64,000 nucleotides of DNA from Fictibacillus arsenicus. Lineage in GTDB: Bacteria; Bacillota; Bacilli; Bacillales; Fictibacillaceae. Below, piece after piece: positions 42,873 to 51,181 of this stretch; positions within the stretch are counted from its first letter, which is position 1, and the number at the start of each line of letters is the position of its first letter. Both the position numbers and the translations under genes were made by a program. The DNA lies in contig NZ_MQMF01000002.1 in NCBI RefSeq assembly GCF_001999465.1, positions 1,116,001-1,180,000 of the forward strand, given 5' to 3'. A model generated the notes under the pieces. The model did not search any database and was not told the origin of the DNA. It saw nothing but the letters and a program-made list of their open reading frames with translations.

Positions 42873-43862
42873 TTAATATAGAAGATCTAGAAATTCCTGA
42901 CGTGAAACATTACCAAAATAGTGCTTCAGATCGATATCTTCCAGCACTTTTTCAATTTCTTCGCGATCATAGCGTATACCGTTCAGCTTATTCTCAATAT
43001 CTGATACATCTCCTACACCGAAGAAGTCCCCAAAAATCTTACTTTCCTGGATAATTCCTTTTACGATGTGAAGACGGATATCAATAGAGCCTGCTGCAAA
43101 ACGATTAGATAATTCAACGTTAAACTTCGGCGACTTCCCGTAGTTCCAATCCCAGTTTGCGTAACGCTCTCTGGAAATTTTACGAATCTCAGTCCAGTCA
43201 TTTTCCGTTAATTCGTATTTTGGAACGGAATCAAACTCTTCGAACAAGTAAGTAAGAAGTGTTTCTTTAAATTCTTCCATCGTCATGTCTTCGTCCAAGT
43301 GCTCACGAATATTCGTAACACGGCTGCGGATTGACTTGATGCCTTTTGATTCGATTTTGTCCATACGTACGTTTAGTGCCGATACTACATTTTCAATCTC
43401 AGAATCAAACAATAACGTCCCGTGGCTGAACATGCGCCCTTTTGTTGAAAACTGCGCATTGCCCGAAATCTTCTTGCCGTCAGCTAAGATATCGTTGCGT
43501 CCGCTCAACTCAGCGTTCACACCAAGTTTTTTCAACGCTTTTACTACTGGATCAGTGAACTTCTTAAAATCATGAAAAGAGTTCCCATCATCCTTTGTGA
43601 TAAAGCTGAAGTTTAAATTTCCAAGATCATGATAAACAGCTCCGCCACCTGATAAACGGCGAACTACATGAATCCCCTGATCGCGCACATACTCTGCGTT
43701 GATCTCTTCAACCGTATTCTGGTTCTTGCCGATGATAATGGATGGTTCATTTATATAAAAAAGCAAATACGTTTCATTGATGTCCAAATGCTTCAAAGCG
43801 AATTCTTCAATCGCCAAATTCACTCTTGGGTCTGTAATATTTTCATTATCAATAAAAAGCAT
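42873..43862 (-). CDS. lplJ: lipoate--protein ligase
   Basis: A 329-residue lipoate ligase. It activates free lipoate with ATP and attaches it to lipoyl domains. The blocks NEPSIIIGKNQNTVEEIN, HVVRRLSGGGAVYHDLGNLN and GKKISGNAQFSTKG are diagnostic, and the C-terminal accessory domain is complete. It lies after yhfI as in B. subtilis. It could supply the E2 of the nearby 2-oxoacid dehydrogenase complex, although it is a housekeeping gene. Confidence 0.94.
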   Translation of the reverse strand: MLFIDNENITDPRVNLAIEEFALKHLDINETYLLFYINEPSIIIGKNQNTVEEINAEYVRDQGIHVVRRLSGGGAVYHDLGNLNFSFITKDDGNSFHDFKKFTDPVVKALKKLGVNAELSGRNDILADGKKISGNAQFSTKGRMFSHGTLLFDSEIENVVSALNVRMDKIESKGIKSIRSRVTNIREHLDEDMTMEEFKETLLTYLFEEFDSVPKYELTENDWTEIRKISRERYANWDWNYGKSPKFNVELSNRFAAGSIDIRLHIVKGIIQESKIFGDFFGVGDVSDIENKLNGIRYDREEIEKVLEDIDLKHYFGNVSRQEFLDLLY

Positions 43863-43889
43863 AGTTTTCTCCTCTTTCAGTCCCTATCT

Positions 43890-44624
43890 TTAAGCTCCCC
43901 ACGTCCATCCGGATGAGGCAAGCTCCACTTTATTGTTATACACCTCTTTTGCCTCTGTGACAAGCTGTGATAACTGACCAAAATGAGGAAGATGTGTGAG
44001 CAGCAGCTTCTGGACTTCTGCTTGCTGTGCAAGCTTACCGCAATCTTCAGAAGTCATGTGGCCAGGACCGCTTCCATCCATTCCCTTATAAAAGTTGCAT
44101 TCAGCTATAAGAAGATCCACATTTTGACTGAAAGGTATCAATTCCGGAATTAGCGCAGTGTCCGCCGTATAGACAATCGTATCCTTCCCATCCGTTATAC
44201 GCATCGCATAACAAACGGCTGCATGCTTTGTCAGCTGAAACGTAATCGTAAACGGACCAACTTTTAATTCACCGGAAGGATCATATGCTATTCCTTTTGT
44301 ATGCTGAAGATGAGTGAGTGACATTAAACCAGCCTCATCTTTGTTATGGCCATAGATTGGCAGCGTCTGCATCCCTTCCTGCAAAAATGACTGAATAAGA
44401 CGTGCATATTGAAGCACTCCAATATCCGCCACATGATCAGCATGGTAATGAGATATAACGACTGCATCCAGCTCTTCTGGTTTTATGTATTTTTGCAGCT
44501 GGGCAAGGACGCCGCTTCCGCAATCTATAAGCAGATTAAAGCTATCGCTTTGTAAAAGATATCCGGATGTCGCTTCCCCAGCGCCAGGATATCCGCCCCA
44601 GTAGCCTAAAACAGTAAGTTTCAT
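43890..44624 (-). CDS. yhfI: MBL-fold metallo-hydrolase (YhfI)
   Basis: A 244-residue ribonuclease-Z-like metallo-beta-lactamase fold protein. The metal motif is VISHYHADHVADIG and later ligands are in YTADTALIPEL and LLTHLPHFG. It has no exosite for tRNA, so its substrate is unknown. The yhfI-lplJ order matches B. subtilis. Confidence 0.9.
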   Translation of the reverse strand: MKLTVLGYWGGYPGAGEATSGYLLQSDSFNLLIDCGSGVLAQLQKYIKPEELDAVVISHYHADHVADIGVLQYARLIQSFLQEGMQTLPIYGHNKDEAGLMSLTHLQHTKGIAYDPSGELKVGPFTITFQLTKHAAVCYAMRITDGKDTIVYTADTALIPELIPFSQNVDLLIAECNFYKGMDGSGPGHMTSEDCGKLAQQAEVQKLLLTHLPHFGQLSQLVTEAKEVYNNKVELASSGWTWGA

Positions 44625-44697
44625 GATAATATTCCTCCGATTTTATTTGGTTACCTTCAGAGTATCAGAATCAAGTTTAGTCTTCCATTTTCCCAAA

Positions 44698-44728
44698 TAA
44701 AAAACACCGAAAAAATCGGTGTTTTATA
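44698..44728. terminator. bidirectional terminator downstream of ymaF-like gene
   Basis: AAAACACCGA-AAAAA-TCGGTGTTTT with A/T tails on both sides. Confidence 0.8.
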
Positions 44729-44779
44729 CGCTCTTTTCTAAAAAATCGTTACAACTGAGAGGTTTTTAAATTCTTCATT

Positions 44780-44967
44780 GTTAATTGGAGCGAAAGGATG
44801 AGACTCCTCGAAAATGAAGATCACATTTTCTTCGTGCGATATATCGCTGCCGGAGCCTTCCTTGTCCTACAGGATTAGTGGGACAGGTGAGACCACTCAA
44901 TGTCGCCAGGCGACGAGGGGGCTCACCGCACACCCTGCGGAAAGCGAGTTCTGTAGCGGAAATTAAC
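44780..44967 (-). repeat. interspersed repeat, copy 8, with a different inserted block
   Basis: A reverse copy of 188 bases. About 60 extra bases (44808-44868, GAAAATGAAGATCACATT ...) split the GAGACTCCT / GGATTAG junction and are unlike the module in copies 5 and 9. It lies in the 398-base gap between yhfI and the YmaF-like gene. Confidence 0.85.
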
Positions 44968-45022
44968 CTCTTACAAAAGCTACTAAGTTTACGAGTACAG
45001 CCTTTTAAAAAATATCTAATTA

Positions 45023-45385
45023 TCAACCAGAAACATTTTTCCCTGTCCAGCCTGTGTACTGATGCGTGTGACCGTCATTAAACGTAGTTGTCCCGCTTAT
45101 CATATGATAATGTGTTCCGTCCGCTGAATAAATTGGAGGTCCAGTCGTTCCTGAGAAGCGATGAACATGACCATCGTCAAAAGTTGTAGTTCCCTGGTAA
45201 GTATGAACATGCCCCATCGTGTTATTTGCTTGGCTGGTAACGCCTTGAACAGTATGTGAATGTCCGTCATTAACTGTAGTTTGGGTAGAGTATTGATGGA
45301 CGTGAACATTTCTGCCCTTCCAATTAATATAAGAAACATCATGACCGTGCACTTTCTCTCCTCCTTCCAGACATATCATCTTCAT
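45023..45385 (-). CDS. YmaF family histidine-rich repeat protein
   Basis: A 120-residue protein made of five imperfect repeats of about 20 residues, each with the pattern DGHxHxxxGxT (DGHSHTVQGVT, MGHVHTYQGTT, DGHVHRFSGTT, GTHYHMISGTT, DGHTHQYTGWT). This is the YmaF family; the histidine pairs suggest metal binding but no function is proven. There is no signal peptide. It is a single gene followed by a repeat and a terminator. Confidence 0.85.
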   Translation of the reverse strand: MKMICLEGGEKVHGHDVSYINWKGRNVHVHQYSTQTTVNDGHSHTVQGVTSQANNTMGHVHTYQGTTTFDDGHVHRFSGTTGPPIYSADGTHYHMISGTTTFNDGHTHQYTGWTGKNVSG

Positions 45386-45411
45386 ATCTCTATGTTTGTT
45401 ATTAGAAAAAA

Positions 45412-45450
45412 TAACAAAAACCCCACAGCAATAGTTAGCTGTAGGGTTTC
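45412..45450 (-). terminator. terminator of the sugar ABC operon
   Basis: AAACCCTACAGC / GCTGTGGGGTTTTTG with a T-tail on the minus strand, 12 bases after the permease stop codon. Confidence 0.85.
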
Positions 45451-45461
45451 TGTTCCAAATG

Positions 45462-46289
45462 CTATTCTTTTACCGCACCTGAAGTCAGTCCAGATACAAT
45501 CTTACGCTGGAACGCTAAAACCATAATTACGAGTGGAACCGTTACGATAACGGTAGCTGCTGTAACCTCGCCCCACGGAATCGTGAACTGACCTTCAAAC
45601 ATCGCGATACCGACCGGTACGGTTTTGTAAGCATCATCCGTGTTGATCGTTAACGCAAACAGGAATTCGTTCCATGCTGAGATGAACACAAGAATCGCTG
45701 TTGTGAATATCCCTGGAATCGCCAGCGGCAGGATAACTCTCCAGTACGTTTGCATCAGTGATGCCCCGTCCATTTTCGCCGCTTCCTCAAGATCAAACGG
45801 AATCTTACGGAAGAACGTTACCAATAACCAGATCGAAAGCGGCAGTGTAAACGTCGTATAAGGAATGATCAAACCAAGATAGCTGTTCGTCAAACCAAGG
45901 TTTTTCAGGACGATATAGATCGGTGAAATTGTTGCGATCTGAGGAAACATCGAAACCGAAAGCACTAATCCTAAAATAAATGTTTTCCCTTTAAACTTTA
46001 AGCGTGCGATCGCATACGCTGCAAAACTCGCAACAAGAACGGCATAGACTGTTGTAATTGTTGAAACGACCAAGCTGTTCCACAGATATTTTAAGAAAGG
46101 ATAATTCACAAATACAGATTCGTAATTTTCAAGTGTCATATTATCTGTAAACGGTATGAACGCGCGATCGCCAAACAACTCGGCAACCGGTTTAATCGAA
46201 CTTGCCAGTACCCATAAAAACGGAAACATGACAAGGAAGACAAACAATGCTAGAAATACATAAAACATTGGACCCGCTTTTTTGTTCAT
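45462..46289 (-). CDS. carbohydrate ABC transporter permease (MalG type)
   Basis: A 275-residue inner permease with six helices. The EAA loop that contacts the ATPase is EEAAKMDGASLMQTYWRVILPLAIPG. The closest families transport maltose, trehalose or related oligosaccharides (CUT1). Third gene of the binding protein-MalF-MalG operon. There is no ATPase gene; a shared MsmX-type ATPase probably serves it. Confidence 0.9.
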   Translation of the reverse strand: MNKKAGPMFYVFLALFVFLVMFPFLWVLASSIKPVAELFGDRAFIPFTDNMTLENYESVFVNYPFLKYLWNSLVVSTITTVYAVLVASFAAYAIARLKFKGKTFILGLVLSVSMFPQIATISPIYIVLKNLGLTNSYLGLIIPYTTFTLPLSIWLLVTFFRKIPFDLEEAAKMDGASLMQTYWRVILPLAIPGIFTTAILVFISAWNEFLFALTINTDDAYKTVPVGIAMFEGQFTIPWGEVTAATVIVTVPLVIMVLAFQRKIVSGLTSGAVKE

Positions 46290-46319
46290 TTCCTATTCAC
46301 TCCTTTTTAGTTTCCGTTT

Positions 46320-47663
46320 TTACTTATCATTTAAAAGATCACGGCCTAAGAATTTAATGTAGATCATTGATATAATCGCTACACAGATAAACACAATGAC
46401 GGACAACGCCGAACCCTCACCGAAATTGGTTTGTGCAAACATAACTTTATAAGCTAATATGGAGATCGTTTCCGTAGAGTTGGCTGGACCTCCGCCTGTT
46501 AATACGTAGATTAAATCAAACACCCGGAACGCATCCAGTGTACGGAACAATAAAGCAACAAGAATGCTAGATTTTAATAACGGCAATGTGATCTTTAAGA
46601 ATTGTTTCCACTTACTCGCTCCATCGATTGCTGCTGCTTCATACAAAGAACTCGGAATCGTCTGTAATCCAGCAAGTAATAGCAACGCCATATAAGGTGT
46701 CGTTTTCCATACATCCGCAAAAATTACCGAGAACATGGCACCATTGCTGCTTGTTAATAGATCTGTCATTCGGTCAAAAAGACCAATACTCTCAAAAGCC
46801 TTCGCTACAATACCGTTTTGCCCATCATATAAGTACTTCCACATGAACGCCGAAACAGCGGTCGGAATAGCCCAAGGAATTAGTATTGTTGCACGGACAA
46901 GCCCTCTTCCGAAGAACGCCTTGTTAATCAGGATCGCGATCGCGAGACCAATCACAAGCTCGATGAAAACAGAGATAACGGTAAAGACGGTAGTATTTGA
47001 GATTGCTTTCCACATACGTCCATCAGATAAATTTTCTTTATAGTGTTTCAGTCCGATAAAATTCGGAGTGATGACAGAATCACTTAACGATGAGGATAAT
47101 CCAATCGCATCATCGGGATTTTTCAGTTCGCCTTTCAACTCCCGAACACGATCTGTTGTTTCATCTACTGTCTTTTCAAGATCAAGAGCAATATCTTTGT
47201 CCAGCTCAGCAACAGCAAGATCCTCACTGACAGGCTTCATGACCATCAGCTTCTCATCAACCTGCTCGTATTTTTCTTTCAGTTCGCTGTCTTTTTGTAA
47301 CTCTGAATCTATTTTTTCAAGATCAGCCTGAATCGCCTCAAGCTCCTCTTTCGTTTTCCCTGAAGCTTCTCCAATTTCTTCATCCAGTGTATTCATTAAA
47401 AAAGGATAGTTGTCCAAATAAGTATGGAGGTTCACACTGTATGAAGTATGAGCTTCTGATTTACCTGGATTGTTCAGTCTCAAGTCAAACATGCTGTAAT
47501 AAAAAGATTGGAAAACCGGCCAAATCGCAATAACAAAAATAAGAATCATGGCAGGTGCAATGAGGAAATAGCCTAGCGAACGTTCAGACAGTTTCTTTTT
47601 ATTCTTCGTTTTCGTCTTAGCCTCAATAGGTTTTGAATTATTAGGCATCAAATTAGGTTTCAA
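46320..47663 (-). CDS. carbohydrate ABC transporter permease (MalF type) with large extracytoplasmic insertion
   Basis: A 447-residue CUT1 permease, larger than the usual 290-310. After the first helix (GYFLIAPAMILIFVIAIWPV) there is an extra segment of about 140 residues, rich in Glu/Lys and coiled-coil-like (KTKEELEAIQADLEKIDSEL), before the remaining helices. The EAA loop is YEAAAIDGASKWKQFLKITLP. The insertion may act like the P2 loop of E. coli MalF, contacting the binding protein. TTG 47663 is chosen for AGGAG about ten bases upstream; ATG 47648 is possible. Confidence 0.87.
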   Translation of the reverse strand: MKPNLMPNNSKPIEAKTKTKNKKKLSERSLGYFLIAPAMILIFVIAIWPVFQSFYYSMFDLRLNNPGKSEAHTSYSVNLHTYLDNYPFLMNTLDEEIGEASGKTKEELEAIQADLEKIDSELQKDSELKEKYEQVDEKLMVMKPVSEDLAVAELDKDIALDLEKTVDETTDRVRELKGELKNPDDAIGLSSSLSDSVITPNFIGLKHYKENLSDGRMWKAISNTTVFTVISVFIELVIGLAIAILINKAFFGRGLVRATILIPWAIPTAVSAFMWKYLYDGQNGIVAKAFESIGLFDRMTDLLTSSNGAMFSVIFADVWKTTPYMALLLLAGLQTIPSSLYEAAAIDGASKWKQFLKITLPLLKSSILVALLFRTLDAFRVFDLIYVLTGGGPANSTETISILAYKVMFAQTNFGEGSALSVIVFICVAIISMIYIKFLGRDLLNDK

Positions 47664-47758
47664 AAGGGTCAGCTCCTTGCTTTTCGAATGCAATCGACGG
47701 ACGGGCGCTGTAACGTCCATCCATTTCACTCTTATGGAATCGATACCAGATATTGAGA

Positions 47759-47793
47759 AAAGGGTGCCTTCTATGCAGAAGGCTGACCCCTAT
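47759..47793 (-). terminator. intercistronic hairpin between binding protein and permease genes
   Basis: Minus-strand GGGTCAGCCTTCT / AGAAGGCACCC with a small bulge, followed by TTTTCTC. Such hairpins commonly give high binding-protein and lower permease output by partial termination or mRNA protection. Confidence 0.7.
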
Positions 47794-47803
47794 TTCTCAA
47801 AAA

Positions 47804-49105
47804 TTACTTCTCAAGCTTTTCTGAAATTTCTTTTTGCATATTCTTTGCAGCTTCTTCAGGTGTTACCTTTTTAGCGATAGCTTGAGATACCTGAACTTGA
47901 ATGATGTCAGAGATCTCTGGGTAGTTCGGTGCTACAGGACGAGAAACAGCCGCTTCAAGAGCTTTTACAAATCCTTCATCTTTGTAGTAAGGGTTTGCTT
48001 TCAGAATTTCTTCATCTTCATAAAGAGAAAGAATTGTTGGAGCATGTCCGCCTTTGATCGCGTCGATCTTCTGTCCTTCTTCACCTGCCATAAAGCTTAA
48101 GAACTTCCATGCTTCTTCAGGATGCTTCGTGTTCTTGTTGATACCAGCCATCCATCCTCCAAGTGTTGCTGCAGAACCTGCATCACCAGCCGGAAGTGGA
48201 GCTGCTGCTACTTTACCAACGATTTTAGATTGCTTCTCATCGTTTGCCAGCGCATATTGATATGGCCAGTTACGGATCAGACCAGCTTGTCCGTTGATGA
48301 ACGCTGTATGAGATTCAGGCTCAGCAAATGTTGTGATGTTTTGCGGCACAACGTCAGAGTTTACGATTTCAACTAGCTTAGAGATCCCTTTAATAGCTTC
48401 AGGAGAATCTACTTTTACTTCTCCATTTTCGTCGATGATCTCACCGCCATAAGAAGCGATAAATTCAACAGCGTTACATACAAGACCTTCATATTGCTTA
48501 GCTTGCATTAAGTATCCAAATTGTGTTCCGCCTTGACCTTTTGTTTCTTTCGCCTTCGCTAAAAGCTCATCCCACGTTTTTGGAACTTCACCTTCAGGAA
48601 CTAAGTCAGTACGGTAGAACAGCATTCCAGCATCGATGAACTTAGGAAGTGCCCATTGCTTGCCTTTGAACTTGGCAGCACTGATTGCGCCTTCGTTATA
48701 AGCGCCAATATCAACACCATCTTTTTCGATAAAACGATCAAGCGGCATCAAGAATCCTGCTTGCGCAAATTCAGCCGGCCAGATAACATCCAGATCAATA
48801 ACATCGATCTCATCTGAATTTGCGTTAAAAGCTGTTACATAAGCGTCATGCTGTTTTCCTGTATCAGCTGGCATCTCTTTAAATACTACGTCAATGTTAG
48901 GGTATTTTTTTTCAAAAGCCTCCACCATTGCTGTAGTCCCTTGTGTATCATCCTTACCACGCGCATAAACGATTTTTACTTTTTCATCTTTATCCCCGCC
49001 GCCAGAATTGCTGCTGCCTTCCTCTTTGTCTGAGCAAGCTGCAAGCACAAGTGAAAGCGCAAGCGAAGTCGAAATCACTTTTGAAATCTTCTTAAGCTTT
49101 TTCAT
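47804..49105 (-). CDS. sugar ABC transporter substrate-binding lipoprotein
   Basis: A 433-residue cluster-B (family 1) solute-binding protein. The signal peptide ends in the lipobox SLVLAACSD (Cys near residue 24). The mature part shows the typical hinge blocks FEKKYPNIDVVF, LDVIWPAEFAQAG, DAGMLFYRTDLVP and GGWMAGINKNTKHPEEAWKF. This looks like the trehalose/maltose group, but the sugar cannot be fixed. First gene of the operon, behind a LacI-type operator. Confidence 0.92.
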   Translation of the reverse strand: MKKLKKISKVISTSLALSLVLAACSDKEEGSSNSGGGDKDEKVKIVYARGKDDTQGTTAMVEAFEKKYPNIDVVFKEMPADTGKQHDAYVTAFNANSDEIDVIDLDVIWPAEFAQAGFLMPLDRFIEKDGVDIGAYNEGAISAAKFKGKQWALPKFIDAGMLFYRTDLVPEGEVPKTWDELLAKAKETKGQGGTQFGYLMQAKQYEGLVCNAVEFIASYGGEIIDENGEVKVDSPEAIKGISKLVEIVNSDVVPQNITTFAEPESHTAFINGQAGLIRNWPYQYALANDEKQSKIVGKVAAAPLPAGDAGSAATLGGWMAGINKNTKHPEEAWKFLSFMAGEEGQKIDAIKGGHAPTILSLYEDEEILKANPYYKDEGFVKALEAAVSRPVAPNYPEISDIIQVQVSQAIAKKVTPEEAAKNMQKEISEKLEK

Positions 49106-49131
49106 AGTTTTATCCCCCTACTCTCCTGTTT

Positions 49132-49145
49132 TGTAAACGATTTCA
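49132..49145. promoter_or_regulatory. LacI-family operator in the sugar operon promoter
   Basis: TGTAAACGATTTCA, 27 bases before the binding-protein start. It matches the site upstream of lacI at 13 of 14 positions. It also fits the CcpA consensus, so either regulator could use it. Confidence 0.7.
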
Positions 49146-49150
49146 TTTTG

Positions 49151-50137
49151 TTATGTGGAAGAACGCTGAATCAGGTTCAAAGGCAAAATGACTTCTTTTC
49201 TAACAGGTGTCCTCTTTGATTTAATTGATTCAATCATTAATTCCATCGCCTGCCGGGCAATCGTCTCAATCGGCTGTTCGACAGTAGTCAATTCCATCAG
49301 TTCGGCTAGAGGCTGATTATCAAATCCAATGACGGCAAGGTGTTCAGGTACCTTCCACCCAGCATCTGATGCAGCCTTAACAATTCCTGCAGCTACCTCA
49401 TCACTTCCTGTAAAAAGGGCTTGTGGCCGATCTGAAAGTTTCTTCAGATTCTCAAACGTTCTTTTACCGTCTTGCACACTGTAAGCACCACCGAAATACC
49501 ATTCATCCTTCATCTGAAGTCCCGCTTCATTCAATGCCTTTAAAAATCCGACCCTTCTGTCATGCGCAACTCTCGAACTTTTATGATCTCCCGTACAATA
49601 CCCAAGCTTAGTATATCCCTGTTCGATCAAATGCTTCGTTCCTATGTAGCCGCCTTCGATCTGGTCTAAAAAAACAAGGGGAACTTGTGCTGAGTCAGAG
49701 TATTCGTTGCATACAACAATAGGACCGTAAGCCAAATAAGGTTCAATCTCACTCCAGTCATTTTCGATTGACGTCAAAATCAAACCATCTACCTGCTTTG
49801 TTTTTAAAAGCTCCAAGAAGTTGCGCTCTTGTTCCTTTTTATAGCGTGTCTGGCACAAAATCAGCTGGTAGCCTTTTTTGGCAGCTTCTTTTTCCATCAC
49901 TTCAACTAAATGACTGAAAAAGGGATTCGTGATACGCGGAACATAGACGGCAATTGTTTCTGTTTGCTGTCTTCGCAATCTTCTTGCTGATGAATTCGGA
50001 ACATAGTTGAGTTCTTGCATAGCATTTGACACAAGCCGCTTTTTTTCTTCTGTTACATATGGATGTTCGTTGATCACCCTTGAAACAGTCGTGCGGGACA
50101 GCCCTGCCAATTTCGCCACATCTTGAATGGTTGCCAT
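49151..50137 (-). CDS. LacI family transcriptional regulator of the sugar operon
   Basis: A 328-residue repressor. Residues 1-55 form the helix-turn-helix and hinge (IQDVAKLAGLSRTTVSRVIN, YVPNSSARRLR), followed by a sugar-binding periplasmic-type fold ending with the usual FDNQPLAELM-TTVEQP block. It is co-directional with and just upstream of the binding-protein gene, and similar operator sequences flank it on both sides, so it probably regulates the transporter and itself. Confidence 0.92.
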   Translation of the reverse strand: MATIQDVAKLAGLSRTTVSRVINEHPYVTEEKKRLVSNAMQELNYVPNSSARRLRRQQTETIAVYVPRITNPFFSHLVEVMEKEAAKKGYQLILCQTRYKKEQERNFLELLKTKQVDGLILTSIENDWSEIEPYLAYGPIVVCNEYSDSAQVPLVFLDQIEGGYIGTKHLIEQGYTKLGYCTGDHKSSRVAHDRRVGFLKALNEAGLQMKDEWYFGGAYSVQDGKRTFENLKKLSDRPQALFTGSDEVAAGIVKAASDAGWKVPEHLAVIGFDNQPLAELMELTTVEQPIETIARQAMELMIESIKSKRTPVRKEVILPLNLIQRSST

Positions 50138-50176
50138 CAGATTCTCCTCTTTAAAAACTTTCTGGAATCGAAATCA

Positions 50177-50190
50177 TGAAATCGTTTTCA
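50177..50190. promoter_or_regulatory. LacI-family operator upstream of the regulator gene
   Basis: TGAAATCGTTTTCA; its complement TGAAAACGATTTCA is near-identical with the site at 49132. It lies 40 bases before the regulator start and indicates autoregulation. Confidence 0.7.
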
Positions 50191-50344
50191 TATTCAGAGT
50201 ATAGTTCAACTTTCAACTGCAGGTCAATGCCTTTTTTCAGAAAGTTTTGCAATTAAAGATTTGAATTAAAGCAGGACTTTATTAGAAACAAACGAACTTA
50301 TGATAAAATACATAAACGAGTTGTTACATGAAAGGAGCCGGACA

Positions 50345-51067
50345 ATGATTAAAGTAAAAAATTTAAAAAAGTCCTTCGGCGATCTCGAAGTTCTCAAGGA
50401 CATCAACGCTGAAATAAAACCACAAGAAGTAGTATGTGTGATCGGTCCCTCTGGCTCAGGAAAAAGTACGTTTCTCCGCTGCATTAATAAACTGGAGGAA
50501 ATCACAGGCGGTCAAGTTTTAGTAGATGGAACAGATATCACTGATCCCAAAACAAATATTAATAAGATCCGGGAAGATGTTGGCATGGTATTTCAGCAGT
50601 TCAACCTCTTTCCGCATAAAACAGTACTCGAAAACGTTACACTTGCTCCATTAAAAGTAAGGAATGCAAACAAAGAAGAAGTTAGGGACAAGGCATTGAA
50701 ACTTCTAGCAAAGGTAGGGTTGCAGGATAAAGCGAACGCTTACCCTTCTCAACTAAGCGGAGGGCAAAAACAGCGTGTTGCGATTGCCCGCGCACTTGCA
50801 ATGGACCCGAAAATCATGCTTTTTGATGAACCTACTTCCGCACTTGACCCAGAAATGGTCGGGGAAGTGTTAGAAGTAATGAAGGATCTCGCACGAGAAG
50901 GAATGACGATGGTCGTTGTAACTCACGAAATGGGCTTTGCGCGTGAAGTTGGCGACCGGGTGATCTTCATGGATGGCGGGTACATCGTTGAGGAAAATGT
51001 ACCTTCAGAGCTGTTTGGAGACCCTAAACATGAACGGACAAAGCTGTTTTTAAGTAAAGTGTTATAA
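50345..51067 (+). CDS. amino acid ABC transporter ATP-binding protein (GlnQ type), orphan
   Basis: A 240-residue polar amino-acid uptake ATPase: Walker [15 protein letters not shown]-loop [12 protein letters not shown], signature [15 protein letters not shown], Walker [17 protein letters not shown]-switch [11 protein letters not shown] 50345 follows GGAGCC. No permease or binding-protein gene is adjacent; the transporter downstream is of a different family and carries its own ATPase. It probably works with a permease encoded elsewhere. Confidence 0.9.
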   Translation: MIKVKNLKKSFGDLEVLKDINAEIKPQEVVCVIGPSGSGKSTFLRCINKLEEITGGQVLVDGTDITDPKTNINKIREDVGMVFQQFNLFPHKTVLENVTLAPLKVRNANKEEVRDKALKLLAKVGLQDKANAYPSQLSGGQKQRVAIARALAMDPKIMLFDEPTSALDPEMVGEVLEVMKDLAREGMTMVVVTHEMGFAREVGDRVIFMDGGYIVEENVPSELFGDPKHERTKLFLSKVL

Positions 51068-51076
51068 AGCGTAATA

Positions 51077-51117
51077 AAGCTAGCGATTCCAAGGGTGGAT
51101 CCGCTAACTTTTCTTTA
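51077..51117 (+). terminator. terminator after the GlnQ-type gene
   Basis: AAGCTAGCG / CGCTAACTT imperfect stem with TTCTTTATT tail. Confidence 0.55.
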
Positions 51118-51145
51118 TTAATTAATTAAAATCAGACTCAATAAA

Positions 51146-51176
51146 AAAAACTGGACCCACTACAGAGTCCAGTTTC
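51146..51176 (-). terminator. terminator of the OpuC/EgtU-like operon
   Basis: AAACTGGAC / GTCCAGTTT stem followed by TTTTTTATT on the minus strand, 5 bases after the stop codon. Confidence 0.85.
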
Positions 51177-51181
51177 TCACA

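Noticed and set aside
42501-42881. 126-residue plus-strand ORF
   Set aside because: No ribosome binding site, composition follows the short repeats, and the C-terminal part reads through the lplJ terminator.
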